In this document: piece after piece, positions 24,784-32,966 of the stretch
Layout of the letters: each line of letters begins with the position of its first letter
Position numbering within the stretch: the first letter of the stretch is position 1
Source of the DNA: an uncultured Chromatiaceae bacterium
GTDB taxonomy: Bacteria > Pseudomonadota > Gammaproteobacteria > Enterobacterales > Alteromonadaceae
Assembly: GCA_946482615.1 (NCBI GenBank)
Contig: CAMLSF010000012.1
Span: forward strand, 1 to 42,298
Reading direction: 5' to 3'
Length of the DNA stretch: 42,298 nucleotides
Program-made: the position numbers and the translations under genes
Notes under the pieces: model-generated
What the model saw: only the letters and a program-made list of their open reading frames with translations
Databases searched by the model: none
What the model was told of the DNA's origin: nothing

Positions 24784-24869
24784 AGCTTGTCGCAAGGACG
24801 ATGACAAGTTAACTTAGCAACCCCATGACACAGGACTGTGCGTGGAGCACTTAAACTGAAAAAGTGAAT
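24784..24869 (+). promoter_or_regulatory. rpsA leader with GGA-bearing hairpins
   Basis: The leader has three GGA trinucleotides presented in potential loops. AGCTTGTC/GACAAGTT (24784-24791 with 24803-24810) exposes GCAAGGACGAT. CACA-GGAC-TGTG (24829-24840) and GTGC-GTGGA-GCAC (24838-24850) are partly exclusive alternatives. The ATG lacks a Shine-Dalgarno and is preceded by an A-rich stretch. E. coli rpsA has a similar SD-less, GGA-loop leader through which S1 drives and represses its own translation. The equivalence here is inferred from layout, not from a folding calculation. Confidence 0.6.
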
Positions 24870-26546
24870 ATGACTGAAAATTTTGCACTACTGTTTGAGG
24901 AAAGCCTCAAAACTATCGAAACTCGCCCTGGTTCTATTGTTAAAGGAACTATCGTTGCTATCCATAAAGACGTAGTACTGGTTGATGCCGGTCTGAAATC
25001 TGAAGCAGCAATCCCTGTTGAACAATTCAAAAACCTGGCTGGCGAGATTGAAGTGAACGTTGGTGACATCATCGACGTAGCTCTGGACGCAGTTGAAGAC
25101 GGTTTCGGTGAGACTTTACTGTCTCGCGAGAAAGCAAAACGTCACGAGTCCTGGGTTCGCCTGGAAAAAGCCTGTGAAGATAAAGTTACTGTTATCGGTA
25201 TCATCACTGGTAAAGTTAAAGGCGGTTTCACTGTCGAAGTTGATGGTATCCGTGCATTCCTGCCTGGTTCATTAGTTGACGTGCGTCCGGTACGTGACAC
25301 ATTACACTTAGAACACAAAGAACTTGAGTTCAAAGTAATCAAATTGGATCAGAAGCGTAACAACGTGGTTGTATCACGTCGTGCGGTAATCGAATCTGAA
25401 AGCAGTGCTGAGCGCGATACACTGTTACAAAACTTAGAAGAAGGCATGGAAGTTAAAGGTATCGTTAAGAACCTGACTGACTACGGTGCATTCGTAGATT
25501 TAGGTGGCGTAGACGGTTTACTGCACATCACTGACATGGCTTGGAAACGTGTTAAACACCCAAGCGAAATCGTCAATGTTGGCGACGAAATCCCAGTGAA
25601 GGTTCTGAAGTTTGACCGTGAGAAACAACGTGTTTCTTTAGGTCTGAAGCAAATGGGTGAAGATCCATGGGCCGCTATCGCTTCACGTTACCCAGAAGGT
25701 GCACGCATCACTGGTCGCGTCACTAACCTGACTGATTACGGCTGCTTCGTAGAAATCGAAGAAGGCGTTGAAGGTTTAGTACACGTTTCAGAAATGGACT
25801 GGACTAACAAAAACATCCACCCATCTAAAGTAGTTAACTTAGGTGATTCAGTGGAAGTTATGGTTCTGGAAATCGACGAAGAACGTCGTCGTATTTCTTT
25901 AGGTCTGAAACAATGTAAAGCCAACCCATGGGAAGAGTTCGCTAAGGGCTTCAACAAGGGTGACCGCGTATCCGGTAAGATCAAGTCAATCACTGACTTC
26001 GGTATCTTCATCGGTTTAGACGGTGGCATTGACGGTTTAGTACACCTGTCAGACATCAGCTGGAATTCAACGGGCGAAGACGCTGTACGTGAATTCAAGA
26101 AAGGCGACGAAGTACACGCAGTTGTGTTACAAGTTGATCCAGAGCGCGAGCGTATCTCTTTAGGCATCAAGCAATTAGACGAAGATCCGTTCAACGGCTA
26201 CCTTGCTGATAACAAAAAAGGTGCTATCGTTAAAGGCAACGTAACAGCAGTTGACGCGAAAGGCGCTACTGTAATGCTGGAAGGTGGTGTTGAAGGTTAC
26301 GTTCGCGTATCTGACATCGCTCGTGAGCGTATCGAAGACGCTACTACAGTATTAAAAGTTGGTGAAGAAGTAGAAGCTCGCCTGATGGGTGTTGACCGCA
26401 AAAACCGCGTGATCAGCCTGTCAATCAAAGCGAAATTCGAAGCTGAAGAAAAAGAAGCTATGGACACTATCAAGAAGCAAGATGATGCTGACTTTGGTGG
26501 TAACGCTATGGCCGAAGCATTCAAAGCTGCTCAAAAAGCTGACTAA
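24870..26546 (+). CDS. rpsA: 30S ribosomal protein S1
   Basis: A 558-residue protein (E. coli 557) with six S1/OB-fold repeats. The first two bind the ribosome and S2, and the last four bind mRNA. Repeat signatures such as [61 protein letters not shown] and [20 protein letters not shown] run in order, and the tail [14 protein letters not shown] matches the family. The start is the ATG at 24870 ([12 protein letters not shown]). A GTG at 24864 gives only two extra residues. It is needed for translation initiation on structured mRNAs and probably controls itself through the leader. Confidence 0.98.
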   Translation: MTENFALLFEESLKTIETRPGSIVKGTIVAIHKDVVLVDAGLKSEAAIPVEQFKNLAGEIEVNVGDIIDVALDAVEDGFGETLLSREKAKRHESWVRLEKACEDKVTVIGIITGKVKGGFTVEVDGIRAFLPGSLVDVRPVRDTLHLEHKELEFKVIKLDQKRNNVVVSRRAVIESESSAERDTLLQNLEEGMEVKGIVKNLTDYGAFVDLGGVDGLLHITDMAWKRVKHPSEIVNVGDEIPVKVLKFDREKQRVSLGLKQMGEDPWAAIASRYPEGARITGRVTNLTDYGCFVEIEEGVEGLVHVSEMDWTNKNIHPSKVVNLGDSVEVMVLEIDEERRRISLGLKQCKANPWEEFAKGFNKGDRVSGKIKSITDFGIFIGLDGGIDGLVHLSDISWNSTGEDAVREFKKGDEVHAVVLQVDPERERISLGIKQLDEDPFNGYLADNKKGAIVKGNVTAVDAKGATVMLEGGVEGYVRVSDIARERIEDATTVLKVGEEVEARLMGVDRKNRVISLSIKAKFEAEEKEAMDTIKKQDDADFGGNAMAEAFKAAQKAD

Positions 26547-26560
26547 TTGATGCTTGTATA

Positions 26561-26590
26561 GAAGGACCGGAGCTTTTGCTCTGGTCCTTC
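26561..26590 (+). other. large hairpin between rpsA and ihfB
   Basis: GAAGGACCGGAGC, loop TTTT, GCTCTGGTCCTTC form a 13-bp stem with one G-U pair, in the 69-bp gap. It is followed by ATTCTACTG, not a T-run, so partial termination, mRNA processing or stability control is more likely than full termination. Confidence 0.7.
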
Positions 26591-26615
26591 ATTCTACTGA
26601 TACTGCGGAGGGTCC

Positions 26616-26900
26616 ATGACCAAATCTGAATTGATCGAAAAACTGTCTACTGATTTTTCTCATGTCCAGGTGAAAGACATCGAATCTTCAGTCAAAGAAA
26701 TTCTGGAGCAGATGGCCACTTCATTAGCGAATAACGAGCGTATCGAAATTCGTGGTTTTGGTAGTTTTTCTCTGCATTACCGCGCACCTCGGGTAGGTCG
26801 CAACCCAAAAACCGGCGATAAAGTGGAATTAGATGGCAAATATGTGCCTCATTTCAAACCGGGTAAAGAATTACGTGACCGGGTGAAAGCGAACACCTGA
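26616..26900 (+). CDS. ihfB: integration host factor beta subunit
   Basis: A 94-residue HU/IHF-family DNA-bending protein, the same length as E. coli Ihf[11 protein letters not shown] opens the family helix pair, [22 protein letters not shown] is the DNABII signature leading into the DNA-intercalating arm (GRNPKTG), and the [14 protein letters not shown] tail is typical. It pairs with IhfA, not in this window, to bend specific DNA sites used in replication, recombination and transcription. The strong SD GGAGG lies 5 nt before the ATG. It sits downstream of rpsA with a hairpin between them. Confidence 0.98.
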   Translation: MTKSELIEKLSTDFSHVQVKDIESSVKEILEQMATSLANNERIEIRGFGSFSLHYRAPRVGRNPKTGDKVELDGKYVPHFKPGKELRDRVKANT

Positions 26901-26935
26901 TCTCTTTTCAGCTAAAAAACGGGGTTGACGGAGTT

Positions 26936-27178
26936 TTGACCAGATTTTTTTATGTTGTCTTTATTATTGCCCTGATCGTTTTCGGGCTTATTCTGGGTTC
27001 CCTCAATCAGCAAGTTGCTGAATTTAATTATCTTATTGCAAAAACAGAACTCAGAGTGGTGGATATCGCCGCTCTGTTTTTAGTGTCTGGTTTTCTGCTT
27101 GGCCTGAGTGTGTCTATGGCCTTTATCCTGAAGGCAAAAACCAAAGGTTGGTTTGCTAAATCTGCTGATAAAACCTGA
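26936..27178 (+). CDS. lapA: LapA domain protein (YciS-like), LPS assembly
   Basis: An 80-residue inner-membrane protein with two hydrophobic helices (about 4-22 and 43-65). It matches YciS/LapA in the segment LNQQVAEFNYLIAKTELRVVD and in its location directly before lapB. LapA works with LapB in regulating LpxC turnover and LPS assembly. The start is uncertain: the only plausible in-frame start is TTG at 26936, and the nearest GGAG ends only 2 nt before it. The ATG at 26952 is out of frame. It is shorter at the C-terminus than E. coli LapA (102 residues). Confidence 0.88.
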   Translation: MTRFFYVVFIIALIVFGLILGSLNQQVAEFNYLIAKTELRVVDIAALFLVSGFLLGLSVSMAFILKAKTKGWFAKSADKT

Positions 27179-27183
27179 ACCCT

Positions 27184-28314
27184 ATGCTGGAACTGTTATT
27201 TCTGTTACTTCCTGTCGCCGCCGCTTACGGCTGGTTTATGGGCAGAAACAGCGAAAAACAAAAAGAGCTTAAGGGCAGGGCTTCTGTCACCAAAAACTTA
27301 TCCTCTGGTTTAAATTTCCTGCTGACTGATCAGGAAGACAAAGCTATTGAGCAATTATTGCAATTGCTTGATGTGGAAGCCGCAACTATAGATACCTACC
27401 TGGCCTTAGCCAACCTGTTCCGCCGTCGCGGAGACTGGGATAAAGCCATTCGTATTCATGAAAAACTCCATCAATTAAAACTTCCCAAACAGCAGGCACA
27501 GAAAATACAGTTTGAGCTGGCCAAAGATTACTTTAGCGCTGGCCTCTACGACAGAGCGGAGCCTTTATTAAGTGCATTGGTGCAGGCTGAAAGTATTCGC
27601 GAAGCTGTGTTAAAACAGTTATTTAGTTTATTTACTGCCACGCACGAATGGCAAAAAGCCATGGACTTCCGGGCTGTAGTTGAACAAACAGATTCACGTT
27701 CCTTACGAATTGGTGTGGCGAATTTTAGCTGTGAAGCCTGGCGTAAAGAACCGGTGCCAAGTGATGCGTACCGACAGTTAATTCAGCGCTATCCGGTATC
27801 CTTACGGCCAAAATATGAACTGGCCAAAAAACTGATTGCTGAAGAAGAGTTTAGCGAAGCCCGAGCGCTGCTGCTGGCCATTTTGCAACAACGGCCACAA
27901 TGGGCGGCGGAGTTATTGTCGCTGGTAAAACAAACAACACCAGAACCGGCCGAGTGGCAAACACTTCTGACCGAGCTGAGCCGCAAACATAAAAACATTA
28001 GCGCGACCGCAGAGTTGGCGCAGTTTTACGCTGAAGGAGAAAATCTGCAACAAGCTGAAAATTTGCTGACAGATAAATTGCGGCAGCAGCCGAATATCCG
28101 CTTATTTTTAAAATTTATTCAAATCAGACGGTTGCAAGACCCGTCTGAGCCACATCTGGCTGAAATAGAACACATGTTACAGGCTTATCTGGATACCAAA
28201 GTGCTGTATCATTGCCGTAACTGTGGTTTTAAAACCAAACAACCTTATTGGCTCTGTCCATCTTGCCAGCAGTGGGAAACGGTAGAACCAATGACCGGCA
28301 TTGACGGTCGCTGA
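27184..28314 (+). CDS. lapB: LPS assembly protein LapB (YciM)
   Basis: A 376-residue inner-membrane-anchored TPR protein (E. coli 389). The N-terminal helix [19 protein letters not shown] is followed by [22 protein letters not shown] and further TPR units through about residue 320. The C-terminal rubredoxin-like metal site has two CxxC pairs (C344/C347 and C358/C361, CRNCGFKT...LCPSC). LapB is an adaptor that directs LpxC to FtsH and links LPS synthesis with transport. It begins 5 nt after lapA and is followed 22 nt later by pyrF, the E. coli order. Confidence 0.96.
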   Translation: MLELLFLLLPVAAAYGWFMGRNSEKQKELKGRASVTKNLSSGLNFLLTDQEDKAIEQLLQLLDVEAATIDTYLALANLFRRRGDWDKAIRIHEKLHQLKLPKQQAQKIQFELAKDYFSAGLYDRAEPLLSALVQAESIREAVLKQLFSLFTATHEWQKAMDFRAVVEQTDSRSLRIGVANFSCEAWRKEPVPSDAYRQLIQRYPVSLRPKYELAKKLIAEEEFSEARALLLAILQQRPQWAAELLSLVKQTTPEPAEWQTLLTELSRKHKNISATAELAQFYAEGENLQQAENLLTDKLRQQPNIRLFLKFIQIRRLQDPSEPHLAEIEHMLQAYLDTKVLYHCRNCGFKTKQPYWLCPSCQQWETVEPMTGIDGR

Positions 28315-28336
28315 TCTGACAAATAAAGAGAACCTG

Positions 28337-29044
28337 ATGAATAACACCAGTCCTATAGTGGTCGCATTAGACTTTGAACAAAAATCCGCAGCATTAAATT
28401 TAGTCAGCCAACTTGACCCGGCTTTGTGCCGGTTAAAAGTCGGCAAAGAGATGTTTACTCACTTTGGCCCTGATTTTGTCAAAGAGCTGCATCAGCGCAA
28501 GTTTGATGTATTTTTAGATCTGAAGTTTCACGATATTCCAAATACAGTGGCCAAAGCCGTCAAAGCCTCTGCCGATTTAGGCGTCTGGATGGTGAACGTA
28601 CATGCCTCCGGCGGCAGTCGTATGATGATCGCAGCCCGTGAAGCCCTAGAAAGCTATGGCAAAGAAAAACCTCTGCTGATTGCTGTCACCGTATTGACCA
28701 GTATGGAGCAAAGTGATTTAGTGGAGCTGGGTATTAATTTAACGCCACAGCAGCAGGTTCTGAGACTGGCAGGACTGGTGGATAAATCCGGACTTGATGG
28801 CGTGGTGTGTTCTGCACAAGAAGCTGTTGAATTAAAACAGCAATTTGGTAAAGAATTCTGCTTAGTGACGCCAGGCATTCGTCCATCTTTTGCCACAGCT
28901 GATGATCAAAAGAGGGTGATGACTCCAGCTGATGCGTTAAAGGCTGGTGTAGACTATATGGTGATAGGGCGCCCCATTACCAAAGCCGCCGATCCGTTAT
29001 CCGCTTTACAACAAATCTACCGGGAGATTTACCCCGCGCATTAA
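28337..29044 (+). CDS. pyrF: orotidine 5'-phosphate decarboxylase PyrF
   Basis: A 235-residue TIM-barrel enzyme that makes UMP from OMP. The catalytic tetrad motif [12 protein letters not shown] gives D61, K63 and D66. [32 protein letters not shown] and [12 protein letters not shown] line the phosphate and base sites. The ATG at 28337 is chosen because AGAG lies upstream and the N-terminus [13 protein letters not shown] fits the family. An in-frame TTG at 28301 overlaps lapB and is rejected. It is likely co-transcribed with lapAB. Confidence 0.97.
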   Translation: MNNTSPIVVALDFEQKSAALNLVSQLDPALCRLKVGKEMFTHFGPDFVKELHQRKFDVFLDLKFHDIPNTVAKAVKASADLGVWMVNVHASGGSRMMIAAREALESYGKEKPLLIAVTVLTSMEQSDLVELGINLTPQQQVLRLAGLVDKSGLDGVVCSAQEAVELKQQFGKEFCLVTPGIRPSFATADDQKRVMTPADALKAGVDYMVIGRPITKAADPLSALQQIYREIYPAH

Positions 29045-29062
29045 GAAAAAAGGAGCTTTTAG

Positions 29063-30784
29063 TTGGATGCAGTGAATTTAACAATCCTGGTAGCAGGGGC
29101 TCTGTTTTTCTCCAGTATAGTTGCGACTCTGATTTCGGCGCGCTTAGGCGCGCCTTTGTTGTTGATTTTCCTCGTCATTGGCATGTTGGCTGGTGAAGAC
29201 GGCCTGCTCGGTATCAAGTTTAGTAATCCTGATGTTGCTCTGCTGATTGGCTCTATAGCTCTTGTGATTATTCTGTTTGATGGTGGTATGCGCACCCACC
29301 CGGACAGGGTTCGAGTGGTCTTAGCACCTTCAGCCGTATTAGCTACATTAGGGGTCGTACTGACCTGTGGTATTTTAGGTGTTGCAGCGTCCTATCTGTT
29401 TAATTTGACCTTACTCGAAGGCCTGCTACTCGGCGCCATATTAAGCTCAACAGACGCTGCCGCTGTGTTTTCTATCTTCCAGTCTGCCGGCTTAAATATT
29501 AAAGAGCGGGTGGCATCCACACTGGAAATAGAGTCGGGTAGTAACGACCCTATGGCAGTGATGCTGACATTCACTCTGGTTGGCGTTTTAGCGGGTCAAA
29601 GTGAATTGAACTGGTCCTTGTCGACCGTATTTTTCCAACAGGCCGTAGTTGGCGCAGCAGTAGGTTATGGAGCAGGGCGCCTCTTTGTTTTGTTGTGCCG
29701 TAAACTGCCATTAAGCGCCGCTTTTTTCCCTTTACTGGCCGTGTCGTATGCGCTGCTGATTTATGGCTTAACCAACCAATTCGGCGGCAGCGGATTTTTG
29801 GCCGTGTATTTAATGGGCTTTTTAATAGGCAATGCCCGTTTACCGCAAATTCAGCAGATTTTACGCATGCACGACGGTTTAGCCTGGCTAAGTCAAATCA
29901 TTATGTTTTTGATGCTAGGCTTGCTGGTCACTCCCAGCAAACTGGTGGAATATGCCATTCCGGCTTTATTATTGGCCCTGGTGATGATCTTTATCGCCCG
30001 GCCCATAGCCGTATTTTTAAGCCTGGTGCCATTTCATTTTCCAAAGAAAGATCAGGTATTTATCAGCTGGGTAGGGCTTCGTGGTGCTGTGCCTATTATT
30101 CTGGCGTTATTCCCATGGTTAGCCGGTGTGCCAAATAAAGATTTGTACTTTAACGTCGCATTTTTCGTGGTGATCGTGTCATTGCTGATCCAGGGCTGGT
30201 CTATAGCGCCGGTCGCACGCTGGCTGAAATTGGAAGTGCCACCGGAGCCAGGCCCGGATCATTCCATGACACTCGACAGTGTTGCCAGTAATGATTTACT
30301 GCAAGTTTTGTCCTTTAAAGTGGGCAAAGGTTCTCCTATTGTCGACAGCGACTGGCAGCAACTGAATATGTCTCCGGATGTCAGCTACTTAGGTGTGCTT
30401 CGTAAAGGCGAATGGATCAAAGCCGAACAAAGTCCAAGCTTTCAGCTAAACGATATGCTGCTGGTATTAAGCAAAGCCAAAGATGTCAAAGCCGTCAGTG
30501 ACAAAGTGTCCACCAGCGCAGAGCAAACCTCATTGGATAAACTGGACTTCTTCGGTGACTTCGTATTAAACGGCGAAATCACCTTAAACGAACTGGATGG
30601 CTTCTACAGCATTAAATTCTCAGACGATCAGGACCCAAGCCAAAGTCTGTCTGAATACATCACAGAAAAATTCCACAGACGTGTGGTGGTTGGCGACCAG
30701 GTGCAGCTGGATCAATTAGTACTGACAGTACGCCAAATAGACGACCACGACCAGATACTGCAGGTGGGTATTAAGTCGGCTTGA
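29063..30784 (+). CDS. nhaP2: potassium/proton antiporter NhaP2 (CvrA)
   Basis: A 573-residue protein aligning with E. coli CvrA/NhaP2 (578). About twelve membrane helices cover residues 1-390, with FDGGMRTH, ILSSTDAAAVFSIF, LEIESGSNDPMAVMLT and SWVGLRGAVPIILALFPW, the ion-site and signature blocks of the CPA1 NhaP2 group. The C-terminal cytoplasmic part has a TrkA-C (RCK-C) domain (about 405-485) and a CorC/HlyC-like end (FFGDFVLNGE...VVGDQVQLDQLVLTVRQI). Start is TTG at 29063 with an ideal AAGGAG 7 nt upstream. E. coli also begins MDA. It exports K+ in exchange for H+ under alkaline or osmotic stress. Confidence 0.95.
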   Translation: MDAVNLTILVAGALFFSSIVATLISARLGAPLLLIFLVIGMLAGEDGLLGIKFSNPDVALLIGSIALVIILFDGGMRTHPDRVRVVLAPSAVLATLGVVLTCGILGVAASYLFNLTLLEGLLLGAILSSTDAAAVFSIFQSAGLNIKERVASTLEIESGSNDPMAVMLTFTLVGVLAGQSELNWSLSTVFFQQAVVGAAVGYGAGRLFVLLCRKLPLSAAFFPLLAVSYALLIYGLTNQFGGSGFLAVYLMGFLIGNARLPQIQQILRMHDGLAWLSQIIMFLMLGLLVTPSKLVEYAIPALLLALVMIFIARPIAVFLSLVPFHFPKKDQVFISWVGLRGAVPIILALFPWLAGVPNKDLYFNVAFFVVIVSLLIQGWSIAPVARWLKLEVPPEPGPDHSMTLDSVASNDLLQVLSFKVGKGSPIVDSDWQQLNMSPDVSYLGVLRKGEWIKAEQSPSFQLNDMLLVLSKAKDVKAVSDKVSTSAEQTSLDKLDFFGDFVLNGEITLNELDGFYSIKFSDDQDPSQSLSEYITEKFHRRVVVGDQVQLDQLVLTVRQIDDHDQILQVGIKSA

Positions 30785-30912
30785 TTTACAGCAATAAAGC
30801 CTTTTGCCGGATTGAATCAGGCCTGAGGCTTTTAAACTGTTTGAATGCAGGGATCACGGGGCAGACTAAAGGTTGATCATTTACACTAATATTCTAGTTA
30901 ACATAATGGAAA

Positions 30913-30939
30913 CTAAGAGGGCTTGTGAGGCCCTCCTAG
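30913..30939. terminator. hairpin between nhaP2 and the accessory genes
   Basis: GAGGGC (30917-30922) pairs with GCCCTC (30930-30935), extended by CTA/TAG outside one mismatch. It lies between the nhaP2 stop and the convergent membrane-protein gene and could end either transcript. T-runs are short on both sides. The remaining bases of 30785-30981 show nothing else. Confidence 0.45.
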
Positions 30940-30981
30940 TAAAGATGGGAAACAAGGAAAAATACAATACAAAAAATGTAA

Positions 30982-31419
30982 CTATTTAAAAGCTATTCCC
31001 ACGAAAGTGAACTTCAAAAGCATTGAATAAGCACAAATCAAAACAAAGCTCTTAGAGTAGAAAAGAGCATATGCAAGATAATTTATGCAAGCAGGTGCAT
31101 ACATTGTTTTTTGCTCATTAACACTTTTAGACTTATCGTCTGGCTCCATATTCACTCTAAGCTTATCTTCTTTCAATCTGTAATATACATGCCAAATGAC
31201 AGCTCTGGAAAAATGTTGAAGGAAATCCAAAGACATTACTACAAGTAGTAAAAAAAATGGCAACTTAAGGTCTAAGGGAATTTCAAATATTTCACTTGAG
31301 TTTTTTTTACTAAAAAGCCAAATAATAGCTAGGCCTGATAATGATAAAGTCTGAACAAGTTGAGTCACTTTCTGCGTTGCATCGTAGTGAAAATTACGAA
31401 AATCTTGTAACACTGCCAT
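30982..31419 (-). CDS. hypothetical four-helix membrane protein
   Basis: A 145-residue protein with a short amphipathic N-terminus (AVLQDFRNFHYDATQKVTQL), then hydrophobic segments at about 22-37, 52-66, 108-120 and 121-140. A hydrophilic loop rich in charged residues (about 80-103) lies between pairs. I do not recognise a named family. The general pattern, FRNF...K...LSLSGLAIIWLF then a D-x-LQ helix, is one I associate with unannotated small membrane proteins in variable islands. The start is well supported: AAGGAAG sits 8 nt upstream of the ATG, inside the last codons of the previous gene. The gap between the two genes is 3 nt, so they act together. It is AT-rich relative to neighbours. A membrane effector is a guess only. 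Confidence 0.8.
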   Translation of the reverse strand: MAVLQDFRNFHYDATQKVTQLVQTLSLSGLAIIWLFSKKNSSEIFEIPLDLKLPFFLLLVVMSLDFLQHFSRAVIWHVYYRLKEDKLRVNMEPDDKSKSVNEQKTMYAPACINYLAYALFYSKSFVLICAYSMLLKFTFVGIAFK

Positions 31420-31422
31420 AAA

Positions 31423-31704
31423 TTAATCTTCCTTACTACCTGGTCCACCACTACCTGTGCGATTCAAACGACCATCAGCGCTAGAACGTGAAGGGAAACT
31501 TCTAACAATAACGTACTCACCGTCTATGCGTTTAATTTTATTACGTGTATACAAATAATAAATTCTATTTCTAGTTAAATGTCGAAGTGAAGGGCCAGCA
31601 CTGAGTATATTGTCTATTATTCGCTCCTTCCTGTCCTCTAGGAAAGAAGCCCTACTGTCTTTATCTTTTTTAATAGGCTTTTTTACAGAAACTTTAATTC
31701 GCAT
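31423..31704 (-). CDS. hypothetical basic protein, partner of the membrane protein
   Basis: A 93-residue, strongly basic protein of unknown function. Residues 1-30 are Lys/Arg-rich (VSVKKPIKKDKDSR). The centre (about 28-68, IIDNILSAGPSLRHLTRNRIYYLYTRNKIKRIDGEYVIV) looks like helices plus a beta hairpin, compatible with a winged-helix DNA-binding unit. The end GSGGPGSKED is flexible. The ATG at 31704 has AGAAG 8 nt upstream. It is first in a two-gene unit with the membrane protein 3 nt downstream. Two palindromes upstream (31750-31777) would be natural operators if it is a regulator. All functional statements are inference. Confidence 0.75.
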   Translation of the reverse strand: MRIKVSVKKPIKKDKDSRASFLEDRKERIIDNILSAGPSLRHLTRNRIYYLYTRNKIKRIDGEYVIVRSFPSRSSADGRLNRTGSGGPGSKED

Positions 31705-31749
31705 ATAGATAACTTCTTTTAATATTGGAACGCGTGATTACAAGAAAAC

Positions 31750-31777
31750 TTAACGTTAAAAAACGAAAACATTTTCG
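31750..31777. promoter_or_regulatory. two adjacent palindromes upstream of the two-gene cassette
   Basis: TTAACGTTAA (31750-31759) is a perfect palindrome. Four bases on, CGAAAA-CA-TTTTCG (31764-31777) has perfect 6-bp arms. They lie 46-73 bp upstream of the 93-residue protein, where a promoter or operator is expected. No confident -10/-35 pair is seen. Confidence 0.4.
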
Positions 31778-31803
31778 AATGAATAGTGTGGGCGCACAAA
31801 AAA

Positions 31804-32202
31804 TTAAATTTCAGTGAACTCCTTTACTAATCTATTTAAATAATCTGCTGTATGCAACAACATTTTGTACCTAGATTCGCTGGTAATTTCTGTGATTTTT
31901 TGACGTGCTTGTTTTAACTGCATAGCTGATTGTTGTGCTGACCATTTAAAACGCAAGAGCAAAGCAACATCACCAGAAGTACATCGGCCATGCGGTGTAT
32001 TTAACCAACCTTCTGAATCAATATACATATCACGCCAAGCAGGGTGATAGGGAAGATAGCCTTTACAATGAACCTGTAGATAGCGGTGTGCTTTAGCATG
32101 TGGTTCAGGTGGCGACTTCTGACACAGTCCAATCCTAACTTTTAGGAGAAGTATAGGTTTTAGAGAAAAAGCTGGGTTTATCATTACGCGGTGTACCTTC
32201 AA
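31804..32202 (-). CDS. hypothetical ORF overlapping the TolA-like gene, start uncertain
   Basis: An open frame of up to 132 codons, unrecognised. The longest form starts at TTG 32202 and overlaps the upstream TolA-like gene by 68 nt. An ATG at 32184 is the next choice. Neither has a well-spaced Shine-Dalgarno. The sequence after the overlap (about residue 25 on) is protein-like: PYHPAWRDMYIDSEGWLNTPHGR, then a helical Gln/Lys-rich end (SAQQSAMQLKQARQKITEI...YLNRLVKEF). It may be a small accessory gene translated by coupling, or the remnant of a gene that lost its start. Confidence 0.5.
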   Translation of the reverse strand: MKVHRVMINPAFSLKPILLLKVRIGLCQKSPPEPHAKAHRYLQVHCKGYLPYHPAWRDMYIDSEGWLNTPHGRCTSGDVALLLRFKWSAQQSAMQLKQARQKITEITSESRYKMLLHTADYLNRLVKEFTEI

Positions 32203-32650
32203 ATCTGGGTATAAACTTAAAGTGCTGTAAACGAATACCCATATGAGTGAGCCGATCTCTTGGAGCCTGAACTGCGGAGATAGCTTGAGCTATAACCATA
32301 GGCAACTGTTGTTCAAATTCCTTACCCATAGTGCAAGCATAAACCTTTAAATCAATCAGCTTTCTGTTTGCCACATCATGATTAAAGCTGACAGTACAAG
32401 ACTTTCCTCTGTGGTACTCATAGAGCCTGACACGACGATGAATTTCATTTTGAAGCGAAGTGTTATAGACCCGCATCGCATTAAAGTTTTTGACCTCGAC
32501 AGATTTCTTATCAGTATTAGCCTGATGCTCATAAAGCTTTTTAGAGACTGGTTTATTAGGTTCAGCAACGTAGTGTTGAGCGAATAAAGGGAAGGCCGCC
32601 AAAGTCATAAAACATATAAGTGAGCGATACACGTCTAGAGTTCCTTTCAT
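32135..32650 (-). CDS. secreted protein with a TolA C-terminal (domain III)-like fold
   Basis: About 171 residues if started at the ATG at 32650. The open frame extends to 32803 but the extra N-terminus looks non-coding. Residues 1-25 (KGTLDVYRSLICFMTLAAFPLFA) form a signal peptide. Residues about 50-148 can be aligned from memory with E. coli TolA domain III: YNTSLQNEIHRRV with the first helix, RGKSCTVSF with AGKTCTLRI, KLIDLKVYAC with the next strand and second Cys, IAQAISAVQAP with LAAAKLAKIPKP, and HFKFIP with the end LDFKP. Both cysteines that form the TolA disulfide are present (21 residues apart, 25 in E. coli). The membrane anchor and long helix of true TolA are absent. No Shine-Dalgarno is clear. 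Confidence 0.65.
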   Translation of the reverse strand: MKGTLDVYRSLICFMTLAAFPLFAQHYVAEPNKPVSKKLYEHQANTDKKSVEVKNFNAMRVYNTSLQNEIHRRVRLYEYHRGKSCTVSFNHDVANRKLIDLKVYACTMGKEFEQQLPMVIAQAISAVQAPRDRLTHMGIRLQHFKFIPRFEGTPRNDKPSFFSKTYTSPKS

Positions 32651-32966
32651 TGATACATGCATCACCAATGTACAGTCTAAACCCATAGCAGTGCAACACG
32701 TGTTTGAAGTCAGTATTGGAACTAATACATGTAATTTAACATAATAATCATTATGTGACACATTGTGTATGGATGATAAAGGAGGTATCTCTATATTAAT
32801 CAATTAGATATCTGATATTCGCATGACTCTTATTCTCTGGCTTCTATGTCATTACATCCGATATCAACCTTTATTCGCAGCGTTAAACCCGTTGATTCGA
32901 GTACGTGACTAAGCTCAACACGAAAACCATACACATCAATGTATGGCTTTCGTATCAAGGCGAAGA
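32651..32966. other. gene-poor AT-rich stretch with a terminator hairpin
   Basis: I see no supported gene here. The part next to 32650-32830 is AT-rich and probably holds the promoter of the TolA-like gene. At 32921-32952, CGAAAACCATACA and TGTATGGCTTTCG pair with 12 of 13 positions around loop CATCAA. On the minus strand GGTTTTCG follows the stem, making it the likely terminator of the coiled-coil protein gene that ends at 32967. Confidence 0.6.

Noticed and set aside
30913..30939. Possible integron attC site
   Set aside because: The hairpin lacks the paired RYYYAAC/GTTRRRY core sites, and no integrase is nearby.
32378..32587. Plus-strand ORF antisense to the TolA-like gene
   Set aside because: The opposite strand has a signal peptide and a domain with conserved cysteines; this frame is its shadow.
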